47,828 bases of DNA from an uncultured Dorea sp. (lineage in GTDB: Bacteria; Bacillota; Clostridia; Lachnospirales; Lachnospiraceae): NCBI GenBank assembly GCA_945870325.1, contig CAMBRQ010000020.1, positions 1-47,828 on the forward strand. The letters run 5' to 3'. The position numbers and the translations under genes are program-made. Shown here in pieces: positions 36,094 to 44,846 of this stretch. A model generated the notes under the pieces. It worked only from the letters and a program-made list of their open reading frames with translations, did not search any database and was not told where the DNA came from. Within the stretch, counting starts at the first letter, position 1; each line of letters starts with the position of its first letter.

Positions 36094-36978
36094 CTATACA
36101 TCCACATTCTCAATCACAAAATTCTTAAACTCATTGATCACTGGCGCTTGATATACATTCTTTAAACTTGCCATATAGAAGATTCTCTCCCAAGTAGGCT
36201 TCTCAATCTTGATGATTTTCACTGGCATGTAGTTCAAGACCTGCATCTTTGGAATCACAGCGATTCCAAAGCCTGCGCTTACGAGTCCGGCAACAGCTTG
36301 GTCTTCTTCTAAAGAATATTCAATCTTAGGCTGTCCGCCGCATTTTTCAAAGAGTTTGTCAATGATCGGTCTTAATCCGCTTTGTTTCGAGAAAACGATC
36401 TGAGGATAAGACAGTGTCTCTTTTAAGTCAATAGAATCTCTGTTTTCCAGAGGATGTCCTTTGGGAACGATGAGTACTAGTTCCTGGCGGGTGATGGGAA
36501 CGAAGTCGATGAGTGGTTCGTTCTCCATCTTGGAGCAGAAGGCGACATCATATTTGCGGTCTTTCAGCCCTTGGATAATATCGGGAGTCAGTTCGGTTGA
36601 AGTGTGAAAATAAAAGTTAATGTTCTTATGTGGTTTGGAATTTAGAAAATTTTTTACAAAATTCGGAACAACAACGTCGAGAGTACGAAGCATTGCGATA
36701 TCTATACGGCCTTCGCCGCTTGCGGTCATCCGTATTCTGTTAATGCTGGAGTCCAACATATCAAGCGATTGTTCTACATCCTTTAAAAATGCCTGTCCAC
36801 ATTTGGTTAGGACGACATTGCGGCCATCTTTCTCGAAGAGTTTGATGCCCAGTTCTTTTTCGAGGGAAGCAATGGCGTGACTTAGACTGGGCTGGGTGAT
36901 GGCAAGTATCTCAGCAGCTTTTGTGTAGTGCTCTAAATGAGCCAATGTTACGAAGTATCTTAAATGATAAAGATTCAT
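36094..36978 (-). CDS. LysR-family transcriptional regulator
   Basis: A 294-residue LysR-type regulator with an N-terminal winged helix-turn-helix (about residues 1-60: RYFVTLAHLEHYTKAAEIL, then TQPSLSHAIASLEKELG) and a C-terminal effector-binding domain of the periplasmic-binding-protein type. The ATG at 36978 is chosen because AAAGGGGGA is directly upstream on the minus strand. Seventeen extra residues from an earlier start are not conserved-looking. It is divergent from spoIVA across about 200 bases and might regulate that side or itself. Effector and target are not evident. No metabolic gene is divergently paired, which is the usual clue for this family. Confidence 0.88.
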   Translation of the reverse strand: MNLYHLRYFVTLAHLEHYTKAAEILAITQPSLSHAIASLEKELGIKLFEKDGRNVVLTKCGQAFLKDVEQSLDMLDSSINRIRMTASGEGRIDIAMLRTLDVVVPNFVKNFLNSKPHKNINFYFHTSTELTPDIIQGLKDRKYDVAFCSKMENEPLIDFVPITRQELVLIVPKGHPLENRDSIDLKETLSYPQIVFSKQSGLRPIIDKLFEKCGGQPKIEYSLEEDQAVAGLVSAGFGIAVIPKMQVLNYMPVKIIKIEKPTWERIFYMASLKNVYQAPVINEFKNFVIENVDV

Positions 36979-37176
36979 AGTATTCCCCCTTTCGTCATTT
37001 GTTTGAACACATTTTAACATGAACCACAAACAAAATCTATTAAATTGTGCAATCCACAGACAAAACTATAAAGAATGATAGCAAAACGAATTTGAAATAT
37101 ATTCCCTCATATAGATTCTAAATATTTCCCACTCTGCATATATTCTAACAGCATAAACGAAAAGGGGCTATAGGGC

Positions 37177-38649
37177 ATGGACAATTATCATTTATACAGA
37201 GATATACAGGCAAGAACCAACGGTGAGATATACATAGGAGTCGTGGGACCGGTAAGAACAGGCAAATCAACCTTCATCAAACGTTTCATGGATGTGCTGG
37301 TGCTGCCGCATATGGAGGATGAACATGGCAAATCAAGAACGAAAGACGAACTCCCTCAGTCTGCGTCCGGGCGCACGATTATGACTACGGAACCCAAATT
37401 CGTGCCAAAAGAAGCCGCCGAGATCAAATTATCGGATGATGTGGCGGTGAAGGTAAGGCTGATCGATTGTGTGGGGTACATGGTAGACGGCGCTTCCGGA
37501 CATGTGGAGGGGAATGAAGAACGGCAGGTGAAGACACCTTGGTTCGATCATGAGATTCCATTTACGAAGGCAGCAAGTATCGGAACCAGGAAGGTGATTC
37601 ACGATCATGCAACTATAGGGGTGGTTATTACAACGGACGGAAGTATTACGGATATTCCAAAAGAGAATTACCGTGAGGGGACAGAGAAAACCATCCGGGA
37701 ACTTCAGAGTATTGGCAAGCCTTTTGTAGTATTGGTGAATTCCAAGAAGCCATTTTCCGAGGAGGCAAGACAGATGGCCAAAGAGTGTGAACAGCAGTAT
37801 GGTGTGCAGGCAATGCCAGTGAATTGCGAGCAGTTAAAAGAAGAAGATATTACTCGGATTATGGAGGCTGTTCTCTATGAATTCCCAGTGTCAGAGGTAC
37901 AGTTCTTTATTCCGAAATGGGTGGAGATGCTGTCACGGGATCACAAGATCAAGCAGGATATGCTGGTACATATTAAAGATGTTCTGAATCGTTTTGGAGA
38001 GATTAAGGATGCCGCAGCGGGGATCGAGATGCCGGATAGCCAGTATATTGAGGAAATGAAGGTAGATCATATCGAGATGGATACAGGATGTGTGAAAGTA
38101 AGGATCGGTGTTGCGGATAAGTTCTACTATGAGATGCTGAGTGAACTTACGGGAACTCATATTGCCGGCCAGTATGAACTGGTTGCCGCTATGAAGAAGC
38201 TATCTGAACTCAAAGAAGAGTATGAAGGAGTAAGGGATGCATTTGCGGCTGTAAGAATGAAAGGGTATGGCGTTGTCAGTCCGACGAAGGATGAGATTAC
38301 GTTGGAAGAGCCAGAGATCATTAAGCAGGGAAATAAATATGGAGTTAAGATTCATTCGCAGGCACCATCCATCCATCTGATCCGGGCAAATATTGAGACG
38401 GAGATTGCGCCAATCGTAGGCAATGAGCAGCAGGCAGAGGATCTGATTCGTTACATCAAGGATGCAAAGGAAAGCGAAGAAGGCATCTGGGGAACTAATA
38501 TCTTCGGGAAATCCATTGAAGATCTGGTGATGGATGGTATGCAGAATAAGATGGCAATGATTAATGATGAAAGCCAGGAGAAACTACAGGATACCATGCA
38601 GAAGATTGTAAATGACAGTAACGGCGGATTGGTATGCATTATTATCTGA
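37177..38649 (+). CDS. spoIVA: Stage IV sporulation protein A (spore coat scaffold ATPase)
   Basis: A 490-residue protein (Bacillus SpoIVA is 492) that polymerises around the forespore as the base of the spore coat in the mother cell. The N-terminal ATPase region has Walker A GPVRTGKST (residues 24-32), a switch-like SASGRTIMTTEPKF and the Walker-B-like VRLIDCVGYMVDG. The C-terminal end GGLVCIII matches the conserved tip used for membrane/SpoVM anchoring in Bacillus. This is strong evidence that the organism forms endospores. The following DUF2935 gene starts 61 bases after its stop with no terminator between, suggesting a shared mother-cell transcript. A clear sigma-E promoter could not be assigned by eye. 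Confidence 0.97.
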   Translation: MDNYHLYRDIQARTNGEIYIGVVGPVRTGKSTFIKRFMDVLVLPHMEDEHGKSRTKDELPQSASGRTIMTTEPKFVPKEAAEIKLSDDVAVKVRLIDCVGYMVDGASGHVEGNEERQVKTPWFDHEIPFTKAASIGTRKVIHDHATIGVVITTDGSITDIPKENYREGTEKTIRELQSIGKPFVVLVNSKKPFSEEARQMAKECEQQYGVQAMPVNCEQLKEEDITRIMEAVLYEFPVSEVQFFIPKWVEMLSRDHKIKQDMLVHIKDVLNRFGEIKDAAAGIEMPDSQYIEEMKVDHIEMDTGCVKVRIGVADKFYYEMLSELTGTHIAGQYELVAAMKKLSELKEEYEGVRDAFAAVRMKGYGVVSPTKDEITLEEPEIIKQGNKYGVKIHSQAPSIHLIRANIETEIAPIVGNEQQAEDLIRYIKDAKESEEGIWGTNIFGKSIEDLVMDGMQNKMAMINDESQEKLQDTMQKIVNDSNGGLVCIII

Positions 38650-38710
38650 CGAATCTGCATTGTTTCGCATATACTATAGAGAAATAAAGAATATAAGGAC
38701 ACTCAAGACT

Positions 38711-39619
38711 ATGGAGAATTATGTAACACTGTCAATAGAAACACATCTGTTTTTTGCCAGAATCATGAAAGAACATGCATTGTTCCTGGAGGCAGGTTTC
38801 ACATGTAAGGATAAACCGTGGATTCAGAGAGCTGATAGGCTTCGGCAGGAATTCGAAGAATTACTCCTGCAGACGGTCAGAATCAGTGACAGCATGATTG
38901 GTAAAGAGATTCTAAAGTCCCAGGAACTGGTGACGGAATTTACAATCCCGGCTGAGAAGAGAACCAGCCAGTTGACAGGGATTCCAATTAACAGCAGAAT
39001 TGCAGCGGCAGAAGAAAACTTACGGTCAGGATGCGTTAAGAATGTGAATACGACGACGGTTCGCAGGATCAATCAGTTGAACCAAAGAGCGATCCGGATG
39101 CTGGATGAACTTATCAGATTCAAGGAAAATATTTTAAGAGAAGTGGATCGTTGCCGTCTTTTTACGGCGAATTATCCATTGTTAATTGAGCATATTCTTC
39201 GGGAGGCGAGATTGTATCGTTCCATCATTGCAGAATTACTGAAGAATAAGAAGATATCATACGAGAAACTAAGGTCTCAGGAACAATTCTGGAATCAGAT
39301 TATGATGGAGCATGCTTTATTTATTCGTGGACTTCTTGATCCTACGGAGGTAGAATTGATAGAAACTGCGGATAATTTCGCAATGGAATACGATAAATTA
39401 CTTGGGATGGCAAGGGAGCAGGATTGCAAGACCATGGACGAAGTGACGAGAAAATCTCTGGATGAGACATTAAGATACCGGGAGTTTAAAGCGGCAGGAG
39501 CAGAAGGAATTCTGGAATGTGAGATTGCATCCCTCATATTGCCATTGCTTGCGGATCATGTACTGCGGGAAGCGAACCATTATATCAGGATCTTAGAATG
39601 CGGGGAGCATAAACGCTAA
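38711..39619 (+). CDS. DUF2935 helical protein, possible metal-binding partner
   Basis: A 302-residue mostly helical protein of the DUF2935 type. It has two homologous halves, each with a FARIMKEHALFLEAGF- or QIMMEHALFIRGLLDP-like helix and a LLIEHILREARLYRS- or LLADHVLREANHYIR-like helix. The repeated EH and H..RE patterns resemble ferritin/hemerythrin-type four-helix metal sites (inference). The ATG at 38711 is used because the family begins ENYVTLSIETHLFF and AAGGA lies 11 bases upstream. An earlier start at 38612 lies inside spoIVA. Its stop overlaps the next start (TAATG), so it is translationally coupled to the multicopper oxidase. The function of the family is not established. Confidence 0.85.
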   Translation: MENYVTLSIETHLFFARIMKEHALFLEAGFTCKDKPWIQRADRLRQEFEELLLQTVRISDSMIGKEILKSQELVTEFTIPAEKRTSQLTGIPINSRIAAAEENLRSGCVKNVNTTTVRRINQLNQRAIRMLDELIRFKENILREVDRCRLFTANYPLLIEHILREARLYRSIIAELLKNKKISYEKLRSQEQFWNQIMMEHALFIRGLLDPTEVELIETADNFAMEYDKLLGMAREQDCKTMDEVTRKSLDETLRYREFKAAGAEGILECEIASLILPLLADHVLREANHYIRILECGEHKR

Positions 39620-42600
39620 TGCGGGAATTATGTGAATATCCGGTACTAGAGAAGGCTCGATACTATGAGATAGAAGCAATTGAGATCCCAATTGTATATA
39701 ACAAATATGGAGATCATGACCCAAATGGTCTCTTATATGTATTAAAAAAGGATGCAGACCGAATACGTGAAGAGGCAATAAGAAACTATGAAAAAGAGAT
39801 ACCACAGCCATATGAAGAAGTAAGACCACTGGTAATCCGGGCGAATCTTGGAGATAAAGTGATGATAAGATTCACTCATTCCCTGAATCGTACACTTTCA
39901 ATCCATGTGCAGGGGCTTGCTTATGATGTACAGACTTCCGATGGTTCCAGTGTAGGCTTTAACAGAGATACTACAACGAATCATCAGATTACCTATACGT
40001 GGTACGCTGAGCGCGAAGGTGTCTATCTGTTTCACGATATGGGAGATATGAGAAGCAGTGAAGAGGGAACGAATGTACACGGATTATTTGGTGCGATTAT
40101 CGTGGAAGCAGCAGAGTCCAGATGGCTGGATCCAGAGACAGGAGAAGAATTAGAGAGTGGGTTATTCGCAGATATCTATCATCCGCACAGACCTGCTTTC
40201 CGAGAATATGCCGTATTCTTCCACGATGAACTGGAGATGAAGGATAAGAACGGAGAACAGCCGATCAATCCGCATACAGGACTACCTGACTCTACGACGG
40301 CAATCAGTTATCGCTCAGAGCCGATGAGAAACAGGGAACCACTGACGAACAATCATGCGGACTCGGGAGAAGATATCTCTATGAGTTCCTGGGTATACGG
40401 AGATCCTGCTCCGCCTATACTGAAGGCGTACGTGGGAGACCCGGCGAAGATCCGCCTGGTTCATGGCGGAGTAAAAGAGACGCATGTATTCCATCTGCAC
40501 AATCACCAGTGGAAGTTAGAGGGAGAGAATTCGAATTCTACGATTATTGATTCTATTTCAATCAGTCCTCAGGAATGCTACACGCTGGAGATTCTTCATG
40601 GTGCGGGAAGTTTGAACGGGATGATTGGAGATGCGATCTTTCACTGTCATCTGTATCCGCATTTTCATGAAGGGATGTGGACCTTGTGGAGAGTCTACGA
40701 CAAACTGGAGGATGGTACCGGAAGGCTGCCTGATGGAACAATCATTCCTCCGCTGATACCGCTAAAAGACAGAAAGAGACCGCCAAAGAAAGATAAGAAG
40801 CATCCCGGTTATCCGAATTTTATTAATGGAGAATATGGCGAACGTCCGTTACAGCCGCCGCTTGGAATACTGGATGCAGATGGAGAGAACCTGATAGAGC
40901 CGACAGATCTGGAGCGGGCGAATTTCGTAGAGGATTATGAGCCGGGAGCGTTGTATACGGATACATGTCCTTGTCATACAGATGCCAGAAAAGATGACGC
41001 GGATGAGGAATGCTGCTGTGAAAAAGCAGAAGAGAATGTGAAAGTTTTCGAGGTTGCGCTGGTTCAGGCAAAGGTAATCTATAATCGGTATGGCTGGAAT
41101 GATCCCCAGGGAAGATTCTTCGTTATGAAAGAAGAACTGGAAAAGCATGGGGGGTTAGAAGCATATATACGAAAGATTGAGTGTGGGAAGATACAGGCAG
41201 AACCTCTTGTTATTCGTGCCAATGCAGGGGATTGTATTGAAGTGAGAACGACGAACCTGCTTCCGGAATTTCTTGAGGAGAGCCCATTTCAGATGGAAAC
41301 CATAACGGATATTGTAGGATATCATATACACCTGGTCAAATTCGACACCATCGTATCAGATGGGGCAGCCAATGGCTGGAATAACATTGCAGGTGCAAGG
41401 AAGTATGAGACATTGATCGAACGCTTCTATGCCAATACAGAACTAAAGACGGTCTTCTTCCATGACCATCTGTTTGCGAATTCCCATCAGCAGCATGGTG
41501 TGTTTGGTGCACTCATTATTGAGGAAGCGGGTGCTACCTTCCACGATATCAGGACAGGAAAAGAACTGCGTTATGGGACGAAAGCGGTCATAAAGAGGCG
41601 TGACGGGACGTCATTTCGTGAGTTTGCCTTATTCCTGCATGATTTTGCCTTGCTCTTTGACCGGGATGGGAATCCGCTGAATCCTCCTGAGGTTCCGGGG
41701 TCTCATGATGATCCCGGAGTCATGGGAATTAATTATCGTTCAGAACCCATGAGAGAGCGGCTTAGAGATCCTAGTTGCCAAAGCATCCGGAGGGAACTTC
41801 CAGAGGAAGGTTCTGTAGCAGATCCGGCCTATATATTCAGTTCTCATGTCCATGGTGATCCGGCAACTCCGATCCTTGAGACCTATCCGGGTGATGAGAT
41901 GCTGATTCGTCTCCTTGATGGGGCGCATGAAGAGCAGCATGTGCTGAATATTACCGGAATGTCCTGGAAGAAAGAGATTGAAGATGTGTTGTCGCCGGAT
42001 GTGGCGTCACAGTCTATCGGAATATCAGAGGCATTCAATATCCGAATTACGAAACCATATGGACCAGGTGACTATCTGTACTATTCGGGTGGTATTGATG
42101 ATGCATGGCTGGGATTATGGGGGATTATCCGGGCTTATGACCATGTAAAAGATTGTCTGAAACCTCTGTGTAAAGGAAAGGACCGAATCCTTCCGCTGCC
42201 ACCGTGTCCGGGAAAAGATGCGGTAATACGACGGTATGAAGTGGCGGCGATTCAGAAAGATATCATATATAATGGCTACGGGGATCATGACCCGGATGGA
42301 CTCTTGTTCGTACCAATGGAAGATCTGGAACTGGTATTATGTGGAAAACGAAAACCAAAGCCGTTGATTCTAAGAGCCAATGCAGGAGACTGGATTGAGG
42401 TAACGCTTCACAATCTGTTTGACCCGGCAAATCCGGTGCCATATTATGATTATCCTATAGTTCCGTTAGACTATAGGCATAAGCCTTCTATGCGTGTATC
42501 GTTGAATCCGCAGTTTTTACAGTATGATCCTGTGTGCGATTCCGGAATCAATGTGGGATATAATAACCGGGAGCAGACGGTAGGAGTCGGGGAGAGCAAG

Positions 42601-43377
42601 AAATATCTCTGGTATGCGGATCAAGAATATGGTGCGTGTATCATTCAGTCATTTGGCGATATGAGGAATCATAGGTATCATGGATTGTTCGGAGCGGTTC
42701 TGATCGAGCCGCCGGGGGCAGTCTGGTATCGAACTACTTCTCTGGCAAGAACCGTGTTCGATGAGCAGGCAGTGATTGTGTCCCCAGGAAGAGAAAGGTT
42801 CCGGGAGTGTGTTGTCATGATTCAGAATGGTATCCGTATGCTGGATCGTGAGGATATGCTGATCCAGACCGCATCAGGAGATGATGGCGAACCGGTAGAT
42901 GCAGAGGATACGGGAGAGAAGGGCTATAATTATCGTTCGGAAAGATTCGCCAATCGGCTTAAAAGGGATTCAAGAATCTCCAAAATCTTCAGCAGCAGAG
43001 TACACGGCGATCCATCGACGCCTTTATTCAAGGCATATGCCGGAGACCGGGTGATATTCCGTACCATGATGCCGGCAGATAAGCCGAGAAATGTAGGATT
43101 CTGTATCCATGGCCATGAGTGGAGAGAACAGCCTGGAGATCTATGCTCTAAGATCACGCCGATGCAAGGGGCAATTAGCATTGGCAATGTCTTCAATATG
43201 GAACTGAAGGAAGGTGCCTCATGTCCGGGAGATTACCTGTACCGTTCCGGAAGTCTGAAGTGGGATGTGGAATCCGGTATGTGGGGAATCTTCAGGGTGA
43301 TGAAGCATGGGATTGGCAGCAGGTGTAAGAATGCATGTCGGAAAACTTTTGAATGCATCTGTGGAAAAAGGGCTTGA
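39619..43377 (+). CDS. Large multicopper-oxidase-like protein with three internal repeats
   Basis: A 1252-residue protein with no signal peptide. Three repeats start near residues 14, 475 and 869, each with a YNxYG.(H/N)DP motif, a YRSE.M/F motif and a (Y/H)GDP..P motif, and each looks like two cupredoxin domains. Copper ligands: repeat 1 has HVFHLHNH (H289, H292, H294) and HCHLYPHFHEGM (H342, C343, H344, H348, M353), the type 1 and half the trinuclear site, but its first domain has only HVQ (96-98) and HDM (139-141). Repeat 2 has HIH (569-571) and HDH (615-617) but has lost the Cys site. Repeat 3 has lost most ligands. Cys-rich segments occur at 450-467 and at the C-terminus (CKNACRKTFECICGK). 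The size and a spore-gene context recall MnxG-type manganese oxidases of Bacillus spores. Function is inferred, not shown. Confidence 0.88.
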   Translation: MRELCEYPVLEKARYYEIEAIEIPIVYNKYGDHDPNGLLYVLKKDADRIREEAIRNYEKEIPQPYEEVRPLVIRANLGDKVMIRFTHSLNRTLSIHVQGLAYDVQTSDGSSVGFNRDTTTNHQITYTWYAEREGVYLFHDMGDMRSSEEGTNVHGLFGAIIVEAAESRWLDPETGEELESGLFADIYHPHRPAFREYAVFFHDELEMKDKNGEQPINPHTGLPDSTTAISYRSEPMRNREPLTNNHADSGEDISMSSWVYGDPAPPILKAYVGDPAKIRLVHGGVKETHVFHLHNHQWKLEGENSNSTIIDSISISPQECYTLEILHGAGSLNGMIGDAIFHCHLYPHFHEGMWTLWRVYDKLEDGTGRLPDGTIIPPLIPLKDRKRPPKKDKKHPGYPNFINGEYGERPLQPPLGILDADGENLIEPTDLERANFVEDYEPGALYTDTCPCHTDARKDDADEECCCEKAEENVKVFEVALVQAKVIYNRYGWNDPQGRFFVMKEELEKHGGLEAYIRKIECGKIQAEPLVIRANAGDCIEVRTTNLLPEFLEESPFQMETITDIVGYHIHLVKFDTIVSDGAANGWNNIAGARKYETLIERFYANTELKTVFFHDHLFANSHQQHGVFGALIIEEAGATFHDIRTGKELRYGTKAVIKRRDGTSFREFALFLHDFALLFDRDGNPLNPPEVPGSHDDPGVMGINYRSEPMRERLRDPSCQSIRRELPEEGSVADPAYIFSSHVHGDPATPILETYPGDEMLIRLLDGAHEEQHVLNITGMSWKKEIEDVLSPDVASQSIGISEAFNIRITKPYGPGDYLYYSGGIDDAWLGLWGIIRAYDHVKDCLKPLCKGKDRILPLPPCPGKDAVIRRYEVAAIQKDIIYNGYGDHDPDGLLFVPMEDLELVLCGKRKPKPLILRANAGDWIEVTLHNLFDPANPVPYYDYPIVPLDYRHKPSMRVSLNPQFLQYDPVCDSGINVGYNNREQTVGVGESKKYLWYADQEYGACIIQSFGDMRNHRYHGLFGAVLIEPPGAVWYRTTSLARTVFDEQAVIVSPGRERFRECVVMIQNGIRMLDREDMLIQTASGDDGEPVDAEDTGEKGYNYRSERFANRLKRDSRISKIFSSRVHGDPSTPLFKAYAGDRVIFRTMMPADKPRNVGFCIHGHEWREQPGDLCSKITPMQGAISIGNVFNMELKEGASCPGDYLYRSGSLKWDVESGMWGIFRVMKHGIGSRCKNACRKTFECICGKRA

Positions 43378-43401
43378 ATCTAGAATAAAAAGTAGTATAA
43401 T
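43374..43401 (+). promoter_or_regulatory. Possible promoter at the end of the multicopper oxidase gene
   Basis: TTGAAT (43374-43379), a 16-base spacer and consensus TATAAT (43396-43401). The predicted start is only a few bases before the terminator hairpin at 43412, so any transcript would be stopped almost at once or controlled by read-through. It may be fortuitous. Confidence 0.4.
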
Positions 43402-43411
43402 AGTCAATGAC

Positions 43412-43447
43412 AAGGGAGTCACACAAGATAGGTGTGACTCCCTTTTT
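43412..43447 (+). terminator. Intrinsic terminator after the multicopper oxidase gene
   Basis: A 13-bp perfect stem AAGGGAGTCACAC (43412-43424) / GTGTGACTCCCTT (43432-43444) with a seven-base loop and a T run. Confidence 0.9.
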
Positions 43448-43457
43448 CGTTACATGT

Positions 43458-43559
43458 ATCCGAAAGAAACTATCGGTGACAGGCGTTGTGGATTGTCAGA
43501 ACATCCTAAGGGAACTTCCAGTAGCCGGTCTTTCAGGCTGATAATATTACAATTCGGAT
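43458..43559 (+). promoter_or_regulatory. Possible folded leader before the alcohol dehydrogenase gene
   Basis: ATCCGAA (43458-43464) is complementary to TTCGGAT (43553-43559). Two short hairpins lie inside: GGAT 43490-43493 with ATCC 43503-43506, and AGCC 43523-43526 with GGCT 43536-43539. The layout is riboswitch-like, but it matches no class I can recall and there is no expression platform I can see. Confidence 0.3.
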
Positions 43560-43599
43560 GCAGTCAGATTAGTCTGGAATAAAAAGGAGAGATTGTAAG

Positions 43600-44748
43600 A
43601 TGAAGGATTATATGTTTAAAGTACCTCAGGAGATTGTATTTGGAATGGGTTCTTTGAAAAAATTGCCGGAATTACTGGAGAAATGTGGATCTAAGAAGAT
43701 GATGATTGTCTCTGACCACGGATTGGAGAAACTGGGCGTGGTTAAGAAGATTCAGGATGTGGTAGAGGCAGCAGGAATTGACACTTGTACATTCCTTGAC
43801 ATTTTGCCGAACCCAACGGTGGATATGGTAGATGCCGCAACGAAGATGTACAAAGAATCCGGAGCGACAAGCATCGTAGCCCTGGGTGGCGGAAGCCCTA
43901 TGGATGTGGCGAAAGCAGTCGGCGTACTGGCAAGATACGGCGGATCTATCGTAGAATATGAAGGCGCACACCTGGTACCGGGACCGATTGAGCCAATTAT
44001 CGCGATTCCGACAACAGCTGGAACCGGAAGCGAGGTTACGGCATTCTCCGTAATCACAGACACATCCAGAAACTATAAATTAACAGTTTTCAGTTATGAA
44101 TTACTGCCGAAGTATGCGGTACTTGATCCGGAGATGATCATGTCTGTGCCGCCTTCAATTGCAGCATCTTGCGGTATTGATGCGTTGATTCACGCATGGG
44201 AAGCATATACTTCTCTGGGTGCATCTCCATTTTCCGATGCTATGGCAGAGAAGGCGATGGAACTGATTGGAGGAAATATCCGCCGTTTTGTAGCAAATCG
44301 TAAGGATGAAGAGGCGGCCTGTGCGATGATGTCGGGAAGCATGTTCGCGGGAATTGCATTTGCATGGGCAAGACTTGGTAATGTGCATGCTATGTCCCAT
44401 CCGGTCAGTGCGTTCTTCGGTGTACAGCATGGTGTGGCAAATTCTATATTATTGCCGGTAATTGTAGAATATAATGCACTTGCAGACCACGGACGTTATG
44501 AGAAAATCTATAACTATATCAGCGAAGATAAAGAGCCAGTGAAAGATTTTAAGCCGGAGATGCTGGTAAGAGAGATTAAGAAACTGAATGCAGATCTGGG
44601 AATCCCGAAAACGCTGTCTGAAGTCGGCGTGACGGAAGATAAGATTCCACAGATGGCAGCAGATGCCATGAAGAGCGGTAATATTGCGGCGAATCCAAGA
44701 CAGTCCACATTAAAAGATATCGAGATGCTGTATCATAAAGCGATGTAG
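43600..44748 (+). CDS. Iron-containing (group III) alcohol dehydrogenase
   Basis: A 382-residue Fe-dependent alcohol dehydrogenase, related to 1,3-propanediol dehydrogenase, lactaldehyde reductase and butanol dehydrogenases. The NAD-binding segment is ALGGGSPMDVAKAVGVLA, followed by PTTAGTGSEVTAFSVI. The metal-binding region includes CGIDALIHAWEAYTS and GNVHAMSHPVSAFFGVQHGVAN, with the Asp and three His ligands of the family. Substrate cannot be fixed from sequence; a fermentative aldehyde reductase is likely. AAAAAGGAGAG precedes the ATG. It is flanked by terminators on both sides, hence monocistronic. Confidence 0.92.
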   Translation: MKDYMFKVPQEIVFGMGSLKKLPELLEKCGSKKMMIVSDHGLEKLGVVKKIQDVVEAAGIDTCTFLDILPNPTVDMVDAATKMYKESGATSIVALGGGSPMDVAKAVGVLARYGGSIVEYEGAHLVPGPIEPIIAIPTTAGTGSEVTAFSVITDTSRNYKLTVFSYELLPKYAVLDPEMIMSVPPSIAASCGIDALIHAWEAYTSLGASPFSDAMAEKAMELIGGNIRRFVANRKDEEAACAMMSGSMFAGIAFAWARLGNVHAMSHPVSAFFGVQHGVANSILLPVIVEYNALADHGRYEKIYNYISEDKEPVKDFKPEMLVREIKKLNADLGIPKTLSEVGVTEDKIPQMAADAMKSGNIAANPRQSTLKDIEMLYHKAM

Positions 44749-44769
44749 ATTTTAAAATGAAAAGGAAAT

Positions 44770-44801
44770 GGCGTTAGGGGTAGAACCTAGCGCCTTTTTT
44801 T
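44770..44801 (+). terminator. Intrinsic terminator after the alcohol dehydrogenase gene
   Basis: GGCGTTAGG (44770-44778) pairs with CCTAGCGCC (44786-44794) with one G-U, followed by seven T residues. Confidence 0.9.
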
Positions 44802-44809
44802 GCTATAAT
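44801..44809 (+). promoter_or_regulatory. Extended -10 element for cidA/cidB
   Basis: TGCTATAAT, an extended -10 form, sits directly after the preceding terminator and about 38 bases before the first ATG. No good -35 is seen, as allowed for extended -10 promoters. Confidence 0.4.
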
Positions 44810-44846
44810 GAAAAAACGTGAAGAGTGATAGGAGATACTTGAAGTT

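Noticed and set aside
37030-37176. Sigma-E promoter before spoIVA
   Set aside because: Several ATATT and CATAT sequences are present, but none has the expected 13-15 base spacing by eye, so no site was called.
43307-43582. 91-residue + frame overlapping the end of the multicopper oxidase gene and the terminator
   Set aside because: It runs through a strong terminator hairpin and has no ribosome site or recognisable domain.
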